From Mucilaginibacter sp. MD40 (GTDB lineage Bacteria; Bacteroidota; Bacteroidia; Sphingobacteriales; Sphingobacteriaceae), in assembly GCF_002288635.1 (NCBI RefSeq), contig NZ_NRSW01000001.1, positions 181,086 through 245,085 on the forward strand: a stretch of 64,000 nucleotides of DNA. The letters are read 5' to 3'. Below the pieces are notes generated by a model. It saw only the letters and a list, made by a program, of their open reading frames with translations. It was not told the DNA's origin and did no database searches. The first letter of the stretch is position 1, and each line of letters begins with the position of its first letter. The translations under genes and the position numbers were made by a program. This document shows positions 26,882 through 34,976 of this stretch, one piece after another.

Positions 26882-27679
26882 ATGGATAAAAAAGAAATGA
26901 GAAAAAAACACTTAATTACGTGCTCCGTAATCGTAGTGATGGTTATCATTTCCGCACTAAACATTTTCAGTACAACACCGGTAGTTCCGGCAGTAAAACA
27001 CATTAGTTTTATTCCTTCTTCCATCCTGTTCAGCAAGCCCGTTGAGATGGTTGAGGATGCTTACAATTTTGCTGACGAAGCACTACCGCTTGACGACAAA
27101 AAAGTAGATTTTAAATTAAAAAAATCAATAGCCAAGCACAAATTCAGAAACATTCAATCAAATGTACTGCATGCTAAGGCCGATAAACTCTTTCCAATTA
27201 TCGAGCCAATTCTTAAAGCGTATGGTATACCTGATGATTTTAAGTTTGTGCCACTGGTTGAATCGGGTTTACGCGAAGGTACATCACCTAAAGGCGCACG
27301 GGGCATATGGCAGTTTATGCCAGGCACCGCACGTACTTACGGCCTAAAAGTTAACCGCCGTACGGACGAACGCCTCAACCTGCGTAAATCAACCGTGGCG
27401 GCCTGCAGGTATATTAAAGACCTGTACAACGAGTTTAACAGCTGGACGCTGGCTGCAGCCGCTTACAACAACGGTTCTATTAAACTGGAACGCGCAATTA
27501 ACAGGCAAAATGAGGATAATTACTTCCGTATGAGCCTTAACCGCGAAACAGGATCGTACGTTTACAAGCTTATTGCCATGAAGGAAATCATCAATAAGCC
27601 AGAGAAATATGGCTATAAAAACTTTTATAGCTATAACCAAAAACCACTGCCCTTTTTGGCGGCAGCATACAACAATTAA
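26882..27679 (+). CDS. Membrane-anchored lytic transglycosylase (SLT domain, MltD-like)
   Basis: 265 residues. An N-terminal hydrophobic anchor or uncleaved signal spans about residues 10-30. The SLT domain (about 100-235) contains the catalytic Glu in 'FVPLVESGLREG', then 'SPKGARGIWQFMPGTARTYGL' and 'SWTLAAAAYNNGS'. It cleaves peptidoglycan to 1,6-anhydro-muropeptides. No LysM repeats follow, unlike E. coli MltD. The stop lies just after a second 'AAAYNN' and is followed by a terminator, so the short length looks genuine. Confidence 0.88.
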   Translation: MDKKEMRKKHLITCSVIVVMVIISALNIFSTTPVVPAVKHISFIPSSILFSKPVEMVEDAYNFADEALPLDDKKVDFKLKKSIAKHKFRNIQSNVLHAKADKLFPIIEPILKAYGIPDDFKFVPLVESGLREGTSPKGARGIWQFMPGTARTYGLKVNRRTDERLNLRKSTVAACRYIKDLYNEFNSWTLAAAAYNNGSIKLERAINRQNEDNYFRMSLNRETGSYVYKLIAMKEIINKPEKYGYKNFYSYNQKPLPFLAAAYNN

Positions 27680-27710
27680 GTAATTGTATAAATTACGGAG
27701 CACATTAAAA

Positions 27711-27744
27711 CAAAAGGCCCCTGCCAGTTGGCGGGGGCCTTTTG
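27711..27744. terminator. Bidirectional intrinsic terminator
   Basis: A 15-bp stem CAAAAGGCCCCTGCC/GGCGGGGGCCTTTTG (one G-T wobble) with an AGTT loop and a TTTTTT tail on the plus strand. It lies between convergent genes. Confidence 0.88.
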
Positions 27745-27832
27745 TTTTTTACCGATATCCCGGTTATAAAGATGGAATATGTGTTTAAGCGACAAAGCTT
27801 TTGTTTAAAAGCAAATGGGGCACCTTGAAATA

Positions 27833-30800
27833 CTATTCAGGCGGTTCATTACTGTTCCCTACTACCGTATTTTTGCTTACTTTAACATTCCCGGTACGCT
27901 TTAATACGCCCCAGGTAGTGAGTTCGCCTTTTAACGCTTTACGAATAGATTTAAACAGGATGTAATACATTAGCTGCCTCCATATAAACCTTTGAGGTAT
28001 CAGGTAAACGAGTTTACCATATGGTTCTTTTTCCATCCGGAAGGCAATAGCCCCTACTATAAAATCTATCAGGAGGAAGGCAACATAAAATATCAGCATT
28101 TTCTCGGGGTGGCTACCAAATAGCCCCAGGATCATGATTAGATCGGCAAGGGGCGAAAACAGCGGCAGTATGATCTGGAAAATAAGGATGTTGGGCATAC
28201 CCACCATGCCGAAATAGCTGTACTTTTTGTTAAACAGCGCGTCGCGGTTCTTCCAGAAACTTTGTATAACCCCGAAACTCCAGCGGAAACGCTGTTTCAG
28301 TAACGCGCTAAGCGTTTCCGGTGCTTCGGTATATGCTATAGCTTCGGCACAGTTCTTTATCACATAGCCTTCTTTTAGTATGCGCATAGTAAGGTCGCAA
28401 TCCTCGGCAAGGGTATCATAAGTAAACCCGCCCGCCCTGAAAATAGCCGCTTTACGGAATGCGCCAATAGCACCCGGCACCACCGTAATACTGTTGATGA
28501 TATCAAATGCGCGGCGGTCCATATTCTGGGCTGTTATGTACTCAATAGACTGCCATTTGGTAACAATGTTGGTTTCGTTACCTACCTTAACCGTACCGGC
28601 AACAGCACCTATCTGCTCATCGGTAAAATAGGTCATGAGGTGATAGATGGCATCTGTTTTCAGCTGGGTATCAGCGTCAATACATATTACATACTCATTT
28701 ACAGCGTGGCTTATACCGAAGTTAAGGGCCGACGCCTTGCCCCCATTAGGTTTGGTTAGCACCTTTACCTGCGGATGCTGCGCATAGGCTTCGCTTACTA
28801 CTTTATAAGTGTTGTCTTTCGAGCCATCATCAACAAAAATAATATTGAAAACAGGATATTCGGTTTTTAATAAGCTTTCAATGGTTTTAATAGCGGTAAC
28901 TTCCTCATTATAAGCCGGCACGATAATACTTACCGGGGGCAGCTTCCGTGCAGTATTCTTTATTTTTTTATTATCCGCGAATTGTCTTGTAGCCAATATA
29001 CCTATCAATATGATACGCCCGATAGCCAGGAAGATAGCGGTTAGGAACACGTAAAAGAAAAAGCGATTCCCCAGGAAAAAGCCTACTACCACTATATCAT
29101 AATACTTACCCCAAAAACTTTGCTCGTCTTTTGCGACGGGCATCAGTTCTATCTTCTTTTTATCCAGGATATCGGCAATGGTGGTAAACTCATAACCGTT
29201 CTTTTTAAAATACTGGATAATAGCCGGCAGGGCTTTTACCGTTTCTTCTCGGGTATCGCCACCGGCATCATGCAACAGGATCATACTGCCATTACCCTTT
29301 TGGCGAATGGTGCGGGCAATAATACTATCTGCGGTAACGCCCGGCTGCCAATCCCAAGGGTCTATAGACTCACCAATGGTGATATAACTTTGCCTGCGGC
29401 TCTCGGCCACCGGTATTACCTCGGCCAGCGTTTGCGGCTCTGCATCGGCATTAAAAGGCGGGCGGAACAGTATAGTGCTGTGCCCTGTAACCGACTCTAT
29501 CAATTTCCGTGTCGCATTCAGCTCCAGATTTACGCGTTCCAGGCCAATAGTAGAAATATCCGGATGGAAGAAGGTATGGTTCCCTATCTCGTAACCTTCA
29601 TCATAGATACGTTTGAGGATAGGTATATTTTTTTCGACCATTGAGCCTACCACAAAGAACGAGGCCGGCACTTTTTCTCTTTTTAAAATATCCAGTATCC
29701 GGGGGGTGTATTCAGGATCGGGACCATCATCAAAAGTTAAAACCACTTTACCCGGCTTATAACCATATTTACGTATTACGTATTTGGTAGGTATGGTTTT
29801 ATAATACTGGCTGGTAATGATATAATTGTTCGTATCCAGCTTGATGTCGATCTCGCCCTTGTTAGGTACCGTGATTAGATCAAGTACCTCACCGTCGCCT
29901 GCGTAACTGATGTTATTGTTAAGCCCTACTGTGGTTAAGCGTTTGATCTCTAAGCCGGTTTTCTTTAAAGAATCCAGCGAAAGGTTCTTTTGAAAGAAGG
30001 TCCACAAACGCGGGTCTTCTCCGCCGAGGCGCCAAAGGGCTACACCACCGGTTGCCCAGTCATCGGCCATGCGCATCACGTTAAAGTTGGTAGCGGCATC
30101 GGCAAAATAAACGGTATGGTCAAGGCCATCGTTACCCAGGTAGGTATAATGCGAATTAGCGGAAGTGGGATCAAATACGATCTTTTTATTTTTTTGCTGA
30201 GCTGTACCTATGGCTTGCTGGTAGCCTATGGACTGGCCAACGCTGCCCTCGGGCCAATCGTAACCGCCGCTTGCCAGCGTCAGGATCACCTTTTCGCTGG
30301 GGATAACAGAACAAACGTGGTCAAGTATCTCTTCTACCCAATGCTGGTGCGATACATCGCCGGAGTTGGTACCATCATTATGCTCATCAATGGCCATTAC
30401 AAACAGGTAGTCGTTTACATGCTGTAAGCGCTTCAGGTCGTACTCCTCATCATCGGGCCAAACGTTTTGCGTTACCAGCAGGTTGTTAGCTTTGAAAATC
30501 CGGTACAGATCGTTCTGAAACGCTATGTATTCCTTGCTATTACGGCTTTTAATATCTTCTATCTCAACGTTTACACCGCTAAAATTATAGTGGTGCAAGG
30601 TATTAACCATGCTGTTAATAAAAGCCGTGCGCAGTTTTTTACTCTTAAAAATACGCTCGACATCTTTGGTATCAAACTCGCCTGTTTTATTATCAATATT
30701 TACATAATTGGAGAGCGTTACCAACACCTGTTTTTTATAACGCTTGTTCACATTGATCAGCCCGGTATCAATTGCGGTTTTAAGCGTATCGGCATTGCGC

Positions 30801-31216
30801 GAAAATGAGAAACCCTCAGACACGATCATGTCCAAGTGCGGCATACTTTCAACCAGTGAGGTATATGCCTGCGACTCCCAAGCTTTATAAAAAGCCGCGT
30901 TAATACGTTTAGCGTTATTAGGGTGCTTTAACTGGTGCAGCCTGCGCGCACGGGCAAGTTGCTCAATCTCGGCTTTCTCAATCTTGAAATCGCGGTATCT
31001 TTTAGATTTTTTGAAAGCGTTAAGGTCTTCTTTGGCAATACGCTTAGGCACCGGGTCCAATACCGGCAGGGCCGGATATTTAGTTGAGGTAACGGTTACT
31101 ATGGCCGCGATTACGCCCACTACAAAAACGATGAGTAATAAACGGCTTATCCATTTAAACCGGTTCCACCTGCCGGGGTCATCTGCCTGAAATATCTGCC
31201 TGTTGTTTGAGGACAT
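27833..31216 (-). CDS. Trimodular GH18-like / NodB polysaccharide deacetylase / GT2 glycosyltransferase membrane protein
   Basis: 1127 residues. A transmembrane helix at about 22-45 is followed by a GH18 (chitinase-like) module (about 60-430) with 'FSGVNVEIED', where the catalytic Glu is kept but the usual DxDxE acids are altered. A NodB/CE4 deacetylase module (about 485-690) has 'LTFDDGPDPEYTP', 'GNHTFFHPDIS' and 'RPPFNADAEP'. After another helix comes a GT2 processive synthase module (about 790-1010) with 'VDDGSKDNTY', 'CIDADTQ', 'EDCDLTMR' and 'QRFRWSFG' (QxxRW), then C-terminal helices. It probably makes, deacetylates and trims or binds a GlcNAc-type polymer, by analogy with PgaB/PgaC or chitin-oligosaccharide synthases. 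The product is inferred. Confidence 0.88.
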   Translation of the reverse strand: MSSNNRQIFQADDPGRWNRFKWISRLLLIVFVVGVIAAIVTVTSTKYPALPVLDPVPKRIAKEDLNAFKKSKRYRDFKIEKAEIEQLARARRLHQLKHPNNAKRINAAFYKAWESQAYTSLVESMPHLDMIVSEGFSFSRNADTLKTAIDTGLINVNKRYKKQVLVTLSNYVNIDNKTGEFDTKDVERIFKSKKLRTAFINSMVNTLHHYNFSGVNVEIEDIKSRNSKEYIAFQNDLYRIFKANNLLVTQNVWPDDEEYDLKRLQHVNDYLFVMAIDEHNDGTNSGDVSHQHWVEEILDHVCSVIPSEKVILTLASGGYDWPEGSVGQSIGYQQAIGTAQQKNKKIVFDPTSANSHYTYLGNDGLDHTVYFADAATNFNVMRMADDWATGGVALWRLGGEDPRLWTFFQKNLSLDSLKKTGLEIKRLTTVGLNNNISYAGDGEVLDLITVPNKGEIDIKLDTNNYIITSQYYKTIPTKYVIRKYGYKPGKVVLTFDDGPDPEYTPRILDILKREKVPASFFVVGSMVEKNIPILKRIYDEGYEIGNHTFFHPDISTIGLERVNLELNATRKLIESVTGHSTILFRPPFNADAEPQTLAEVIPVAESRRQSYITIGESIDPWDWQPGVTADSIIARTIRQKGNGSMILLHDAGGDTREETVKALPAIIQYFKKNGYEFTTIADILDKKKIELMPVAKDEQSFWGKYYDIVVVGFFLGNRFFFYVFLTAIFLAIGRIILIGILATRQFADNKKIKNTARKLPPVSIIVPAYNEEVTAIKTIESLLKTEYPVFNIIFVDDGSKDNTYKVVSEAYAQHPQVKVLTKPNGGKASALNFGISHAVNEYVICIDADTQLKTDAIYHLMTYFTDEQIGAVAGTVKVGNETNIVTKWQSIEYITAQNMDRRAFDIINSITVVPGAIGAFRKAAIFRAGGFTYDTLAEDCDLTMRILKEGYVIKNCAEAIAYTEAPETLSALLKQRFRWSFGVIQSFWKNRDALFNKKYSYFGMVGMPNILIFQIILPLFSPLADLIMILGLFGSHPEKMLIFYVAFLLIDFIVGAIAFRMEKEPYGKLVYLIPQRFIWRQLMYYILFKSIRKALKGELTTWGVLKRTGNVKVSKNTVVGNSNEPPE

Positions 31217-31256
31217 GTAAGGATTTTAAAATGACAAGGTTAATACAAACAATACA

Positions 31257-31418
31257 TTATTTGTGTTGCTTATCCGGCTCTATTCTGGAAAAATCTATTC
31301 CGCACTTGCAATTTGTACCGCAGCCTTTTTTAGCGAACAGGTTTTTATAAACCATTCGACCGATATAAATAACGGCGGCAACAAATAGCAGGGCTATAAT
31401 TAACAACTGTATGTTCAT
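31257..31418 (-). CDS. Short Cys-rich single-helix membrane protein (FeoB-associated-like)
   Basis: 53 residues, ATG at 31418, stop at 31257-31259. One N-terminal transmembrane helix (LLIIALLFVAAVIYIG) is followed by a basic patch and then 'KKGCGTNCKCGIDF' with three Cys residues. This resembles the small FeoB-associated Cys-rich membrane proteins of Bacteroidota. No feoA or feoB lies next to it in this window. It may share transcription with the ATP-grasp-like gene 56 bp upstream. It is a likely real gene because of the coherent membrane-plus-Cys layout. Confidence 0.65.
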   Translation of the reverse strand: MNIQLLIIALLFVAAVIYIGRMVYKNLFAKKGCGTNCKCGIDFSRIEPDKQHK

Positions 31419-31474
31419 GTCACAAAAATAATACTAATAGTATATACGTATAGTATGTTTAAAAAGTATGCAGG

Positions 31475-32671
31475 TTACTTATGCATAAATGCCACGGTGC
31501 CGCCAACCCAATCAAAATCTTTATTATACCGCACCCCTATCATTTTGCCACGGCTTAATCGGGCGAGGTTAACGGCTAATGTTGGCTTGGTACGCCCATT
31601 AGGCCAAAGGTACAATAATCTTAGCTCAGCCTTTACACCTCCATCTGGTGATTGTATTACCGGCACATAATCTACCTTCTCCTGTAATATCCAGTTTTCG
31701 GGGTCGGATAAATTAGCTACATCATCATCCATCACATCAATCATAACACCTTGACCGGCAAAACTGAATAAAGGTTTAAGCACATAATTTTGCAAATCAT
31801 CCGGGATAGCAGCCAATTTGCTTACGAACTGTGTTTTGGGCACGTATTTACCCTTTAGAAAGGGCATAGTGTACTTACTGATACGGTAAAACCAGTTAGG
31901 ATGTGTTATCCATTCCACATCCAAGGGTTTGCGTATATCAACCACTTTACTAAATATCTCCGGGTCGTTCCCTATTTCATCAAATATCAGGCGGTTGTAA
32001 ATACGCCTGATACGTTTTTTATCGCCATTTACAGTGTGGTAGAGAAGCTGATCGCCTTCCTGTATCAGGTCTGTAAGGGAAATTACCGGCGTACCGATAT
32101 ATTTTTCTGTAAGATAAAAATCCACAGCGGTTTTTTGATCGGGGGCGTTTACATCCATTAATACCACCTCGTCGGGTTGATAAGGGCCAATAATAGTTTC
32201 CCGGAGCAGATCGAGATAACTGCTTTTGCTTAAGCCATTAAAAAAGATGGTTTGGTTACCGGGTATATTAAACGTGTGCCGGTAGCGCTCACCAAGATGT
32301 AACTGAAAACCGTACAAGGAAGGGAAACCCTGCATCTCTATCAGCTTGGGGACAATATTACCTGCATCATCTTTACAAACGCCAAAGTCTAAAGCAATAA
32401 AATGCGGGTGATCGTTCTCGTTAACAACCCGCCACTTATCGGGTATGGCATGTTCGCTTAGTTCTTTAAAGCCGGGCGCAGTGATGACATCTATGATCTC
32501 CTGACCTGCTTGTATTAATTTGTCCCGGAAATCATCGGTAAGGAAAACCGGTGTTTCTGCCACACGGAATTCTACCGGTTTGCGCAAGCCCGCATTGAGG
32601 TCAACCAAAAAATCAGCATATTTTTCTTCGGTGAAGTTTTGGTTAAATATGGTTCTGATAGATGGGTTCAT
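31475..32671 (-). CDS. ATP-grasp-like ligase of unknown substrate
   Basis: 398 residues. Late motifs fit an ATP-grasp nucleotide site: 'YVLKPLFSFAGQGVMIDV' (about 290-310, lysine and Gly-rich lid), 'NWILQEKVDYVPV' (hinge) and 'AELRLLYLWPNG' (metal-binding region). The N-terminal half is not recognisable to me ('HFIALDFGVCKDDAGNIVPKLIEMQG' includes acidic residues). It is the last full-length gene of the leftward amide-ligase cluster, with another ATP-grasp protein and a GCS2 ligase upstream. Likely reaction: ATP-dependent amide bond formation; substrate unknown. Confidence 0.65.
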   Translation of the reverse strand: MNPSIRTIFNQNFTEEKYADFLVDLNAGLRKPVEFRVAETPVFLTDDFRDKLIQAGQEIIDVITAPGFKELSEHAIPDKWRVVNENDHPHFIALDFGVCKDDAGNIVPKLIEMQGFPSLYGFQLHLGERYRHTFNIPGNQTIFFNGLSKSSYLDLLRETIIGPYQPDEVVLMDVNAPDQKTAVDFYLTEKYIGTPVISLTDLIQEGDQLLYHTVNGDKKRIRRIYNRLIFDEIGNDPEIFSKVVDIRKPLDVEWITHPNWFYRISKYTMPFLKGKYVPKTQFVSKLAAIPDDLQNYVLKPLFSFAGQGVMIDVMDDDVANLSDPENWILQEKVDYVPVIQSPDGGVKAELRLLYLWPNGRTKPTLAVNLARLSRGKMIGVRYNKDFDWVGGTVAFMHK

Positions 32672-32708
32672 GGGGTACTGATTTTATTAATTATTAACAA
32701 GTTATGTT

Positions 32709-32814
32709 ATTGCGAGCGATAGCGCGGCAATCTTGTTAGACACGTTAAACTGACCATGTAATTGCCGCGTCGCTGTCGCTCCTCGCAATGACATATATAT
32801 ATATATATATATAT
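32709..32814. repeat. Imperfect inverted repeat of the TTGCGAG type plus an (AT)11 tract
   Basis: The left arm ATTGCGAGCGATAGCGCGGCAAT (starting at 32709, split here for length) is mirrored by a right arm ending CTCCTCGCAATGAC at 32792. This is the widespread bacterial 'CATTGCGAGG...GGCAAT' palindromic repeat type. It is followed at 32793-32814 by 11 AT dinucleotides. It lies between the GAT1 gene and the ATP-grasp-like gene. Confidence 0.75.
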
Positions 32815-32828
32815 TAGTACGCGTTATC

Positions 32829-33671
32829 TCACGCTCTTTCCTCTACCTTCTCATACTTCAGCAACGCCTTATCCAAAAAATTGGGAATAATGGTGTGCTG
32901 TGTATGTACTATCTTATCAGGGTCTTCCAGCCGCTCTATCATTTCGCTGTATTTGGCTTCACCGTGTTCTGCTATTACATCGGCTTTTTTGTCTTCGCGT
33001 TGTAGCAACATACTCATCCCGTGTGCATCAGCCTCCGGGTGAAACTGCGTTGCAAAAAAGTACGGACTAAACCTGATGGCCATCATGGCACGCGGTAAGT
33101 CAACATATGGGCGTTCTTTTTCCAGCGCAACCAACTCCATACCTAAATCTTTAAAACGTTTTTCATCAGGATTGATCACCTGCCAGCTGCGCGAATCGAC
33201 AGCGTAGAAAGGATCGCTCAATCCTTCAAATACATGCTCATTATTACCATTACCAACAATGTGCACAGGCAACACCCCGAATGACGGCGAGCGGCGTGTA
33301 CTGATCTCGCCCAAACCATATTTACGGCACATTAACTGGAAAGAATGGCATACAAAGAAAACATGTTTTTTATCATCGCTGTTGCCCTGGTTATGATCTT
33401 CCAGTTGGTCGATCAGGTTAAAATAATTGTTTTCCCAAACGCTACCCTTGCTATCCAACGGACTACCCGGGCCGCCACTTGAAATATAAGCATCAAAGCC
33501 CAGGTCCGGCACCTCTGCCTTACCACGTACATCAAAAACCTGGTAGCTTAAATTTAAATCATGCTGTTTTTTATAGCGCTCCAGTATCTCCCGGAAACCC
33601 CGCATCCCCTCATTTGCTACGCCATCGTACAGGTCTAATATGGCTACTTTTATTTCCGGTTTTATGTTCAT
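32829..33671 (-). CDS. Class I glutamine amidotransferase (GAT1) domain protein
   Basis: 280 residues. The GAT1 fold is indicated by 'DAYISSGGPGSPLD', the nucleophile elbow 'HVFFVCHSFQLMCRKYGLG' with the candidate catalytic Cys, and 'FFATQFHPEADAHGM' with the His-x-Glu pair. The usual GICLGHQ box is altered to VCHSFQ. GAT1 domains hydrolyse glutamine to feed ammonia to a partner or, in related families, cleave gamma-glutamyl bonds. Both options fit a cluster with a GCS2-type ligase. The C-terminal about 50 residues form an extra helical segment. Confidence 0.83.
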   Translation of the reverse strand: MNIKPEIKVAILDLYDGVANEGMRGFREILERYKKQHDLNLSYQVFDVRGKAEVPDLGFDAYISSGGPGSPLDSKGSVWENNYFNLIDQLEDHNQGNSDDKKHVFFVCHSFQLMCRKYGLGEISTRRSPSFGVLPVHIVGNGNNEHVFEGLSDPFYAVDSRSWQVINPDEKRFKDLGMELVALEKERPYVDLPRAMMAIRFSPYFFATQFHPEADAHGMSMLLQREDKKADVIAEHGEAKYSEMIERLEDPDKIVHTQHTIIPNFLDKALLKYEKVEERA

Positions 33672-33687
33672 AAGCTTTTATTAATTA

Positions 33688-33766
33688 GCCCCCACTCAGC
33701 CCTCTCCAGGGGAGAGGGTATAACTTTTTATAAAGTCCTCTCCTTTGGAGGGGATTTAGGTGAGGC
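33688..33766. mobile_element. 79-bp solo palindromic element related to the ends of the DUF559 element
   Basis: Two hairpins in inverted orientation, the left one around CCCTCTCCAGGGGAGAGGG and the right one around CCTCTCCTTTGGAGGGG. The right 35 bp, ending TTTAGGTGAGGC, differ from the left end of the element at 58912 by only two bases. No coding capacity. It lies 16 bp before the GAT1 start codon and 1 bp beyond the YbdK-type stop codon. It looks like a non-autonomous relative of the nuclease-bearing element. Confidence 0.78.
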
Positions 33767-33767
33767 T

Positions 33768-34865
33768 TTAAATCCCTTTTAATGTTTGTGATGTGATATA
33801 GTCAACCACATCTACAAAGTTATTACTTTGGTTGTAAACAGCCAGTTGCCTATCGGCACCAGTGCCATGCTCCAGTATCTTGTGCACATAGGCCAGATCA
33901 TCGCGCGAGCCAAGCTCATCAACCACATCGTCAACAAAGTCAAGCAGCTCTAATACCAGCGAGCGGGTATTTACTTCCATTTCCTTACCGAAGTCTATCA
34001 TTTTTCCATCAATGCCATACCGTGCTGCACGCCATTTGTTCTCATTGATCAAAGCGCGGGAGTAGTTAATAAACTTCATATTCTGCGACCGTAGTTTATA
34101 AAGCTTGGCGCACAACGCCTGGAATAATGCTGTAAAGGCGATAGTTTCATCAACCAGCATAGGGCAATCGCAAATACGGAACTCAATGGTTTCAAAAAAC
34201 GGATGTACACGGATATCCCACCAAATCTTTTTGGCATTATCAATACAATTGGTTTTTACCAGTAACTTGATGTACCTGTCATATTCTTCTATACTGCTAA
34301 AATAATCTGGGATGCCCGTTCTCGGGAATTTATCAAACACCTTGGTACGAAATGATTTAAAACCTGTGTTACGACCTTCCCAAAATGGCGAGTTGGTTGA
34401 TAGTGCGTACACATGCGGCAAAAAATATCTAACTTGGTTGGCAATATGTATAGCCATATCACGCGACTGTATGCCCACATGCACATGCAAACCGAAAATG
34501 AGGTTTGAGCGTGCGGCTTCCTGCATCTCATCCACTATCTCAAAGTAACGCGGATGGTCTGTTATGAGCTGATGTTGCCAATGCGAAAACGGATGCGTAC
34601 CGGCAGCCCCTATGCGCAAGCCAAGGTCGCCGGCAAGTTGTGCCACGGTGCCGCGCAGTTTGGTTACTTCGGCACGGGCCTCTTGCGTATTACTGCAAAT
34701 GTGCGTACCCACCTCAACCACGGCCTGGTGCATTTCGGCCTTCACCTGGTCTTCATGTATCTTTTGCGCACCATCAACAATCTTTTGCTCGTGCGAGGTA
34801 AGCTCCCTGGTCACAGGGTCAATCACCATAAATTCTTCTTCAACACCTAAGGTGAACTTGTTCAT
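33768..34865 (-). CDS. YbdK-type carboxylate-amine ligase (GCS2 family)
   Basis: 365 residues, full length for the family. 'FTLGVEEEFMVIDP' at the N-terminus is the GCS2 glutamate-rich ATP/metal site. 'QAVVEVGTHICSNTQEARAEV', 'GLRIGAAGTHPFSHW', 'FGLHVHVGIQSRDMAI' and 'HPFFETIEFRICDCPM' complete the YbdK signature. Characterised relatives are weak glutamate-cysteine ligases; the in vivo substrate is generally unknown. Here it lies with two ATP-grasp proteins and a GAT1 protein, pointing to synthesis of a small amide or peptide compound, not glutathione. Confidence 0.9.
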   Translation of the reverse strand: MNKFTLGVEEEFMVIDPVTRELTSHEQKIVDGAQKIHEDQVKAEMHQAVVEVGTHICSNTQEARAEVTKLRGTVAQLAGDLGLRIGAAGTHPFSHWQHQLITDHPRYFEIVDEMQEAARSNLIFGLHVHVGIQSRDMAIHIANQVRYFLPHVYALSTNSPFWEGRNTGFKSFRTKVFDKFPRTGIPDYFSSIEEYDRYIKLLVKTNCIDNAKKIWWDIRVHPFFETIEFRICDCPMLVDETIAFTALFQALCAKLYKLRSQNMKFINYSRALINENKWRAARYGIDGKMIDFGKEMEVNTRSLVLELLDFVDDVVDELGSRDDLAYVHKILEHGTGADRQLAVYNQSNNFVDVVDYITSQTLKGI

Positions 34866-34888
34866 AATTGGTTGTATCAGCTATTGCT

Positions 34889-34965
34889 ATTTCGAACGAG
34901 TAAGACGGAGAAATTTTCCCACCGGAAATATCGCGGGCAGAGGATTTCTCTCTATCGTTCGAAAT
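34889..34965. repeat. TTCGAACGA-type inverted repeat
   Basis: ATTTCGAACGA (34889-34899) is mirrored by TCGTTCGAAAT (34955-34965), with partly complementary inner sequence (GGAGAAATT versus GATTTCTCTC). It belongs to the palindromic 'GTCATTTCGAACGA...GAGAAATC' repeats common in Bacteroidota genomes. It fills the gap between the YbdK-type and ATP-grasp genes. Confidence 0.75.
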
Positions 34966-34976
34966 GACAATTTTGT

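Noticed and set aside
26882..27679. Truncated lytic transglycosylase (missing LysM repeats)
   Set aside because: The catalytic domain is complete and a strong terminator follows within 40 bp. No LysM-like coding remains downstream in any frame.
29120..30427. Plus-strand ORFs of up to 174 codons within the trimodular glycosyltransferase gene
   Set aside because: They are antisense to conserved catalytic motifs, have no start context, and their composition is explained by the real frame.
32793..32814. (AT)11 tract as a replication origin or DNA-unwinding element
   Set aside because: There are no DnaA-box clusters or replication genes at this site. A simple-sequence expansion beside a palindromic repeat is enough explanation.
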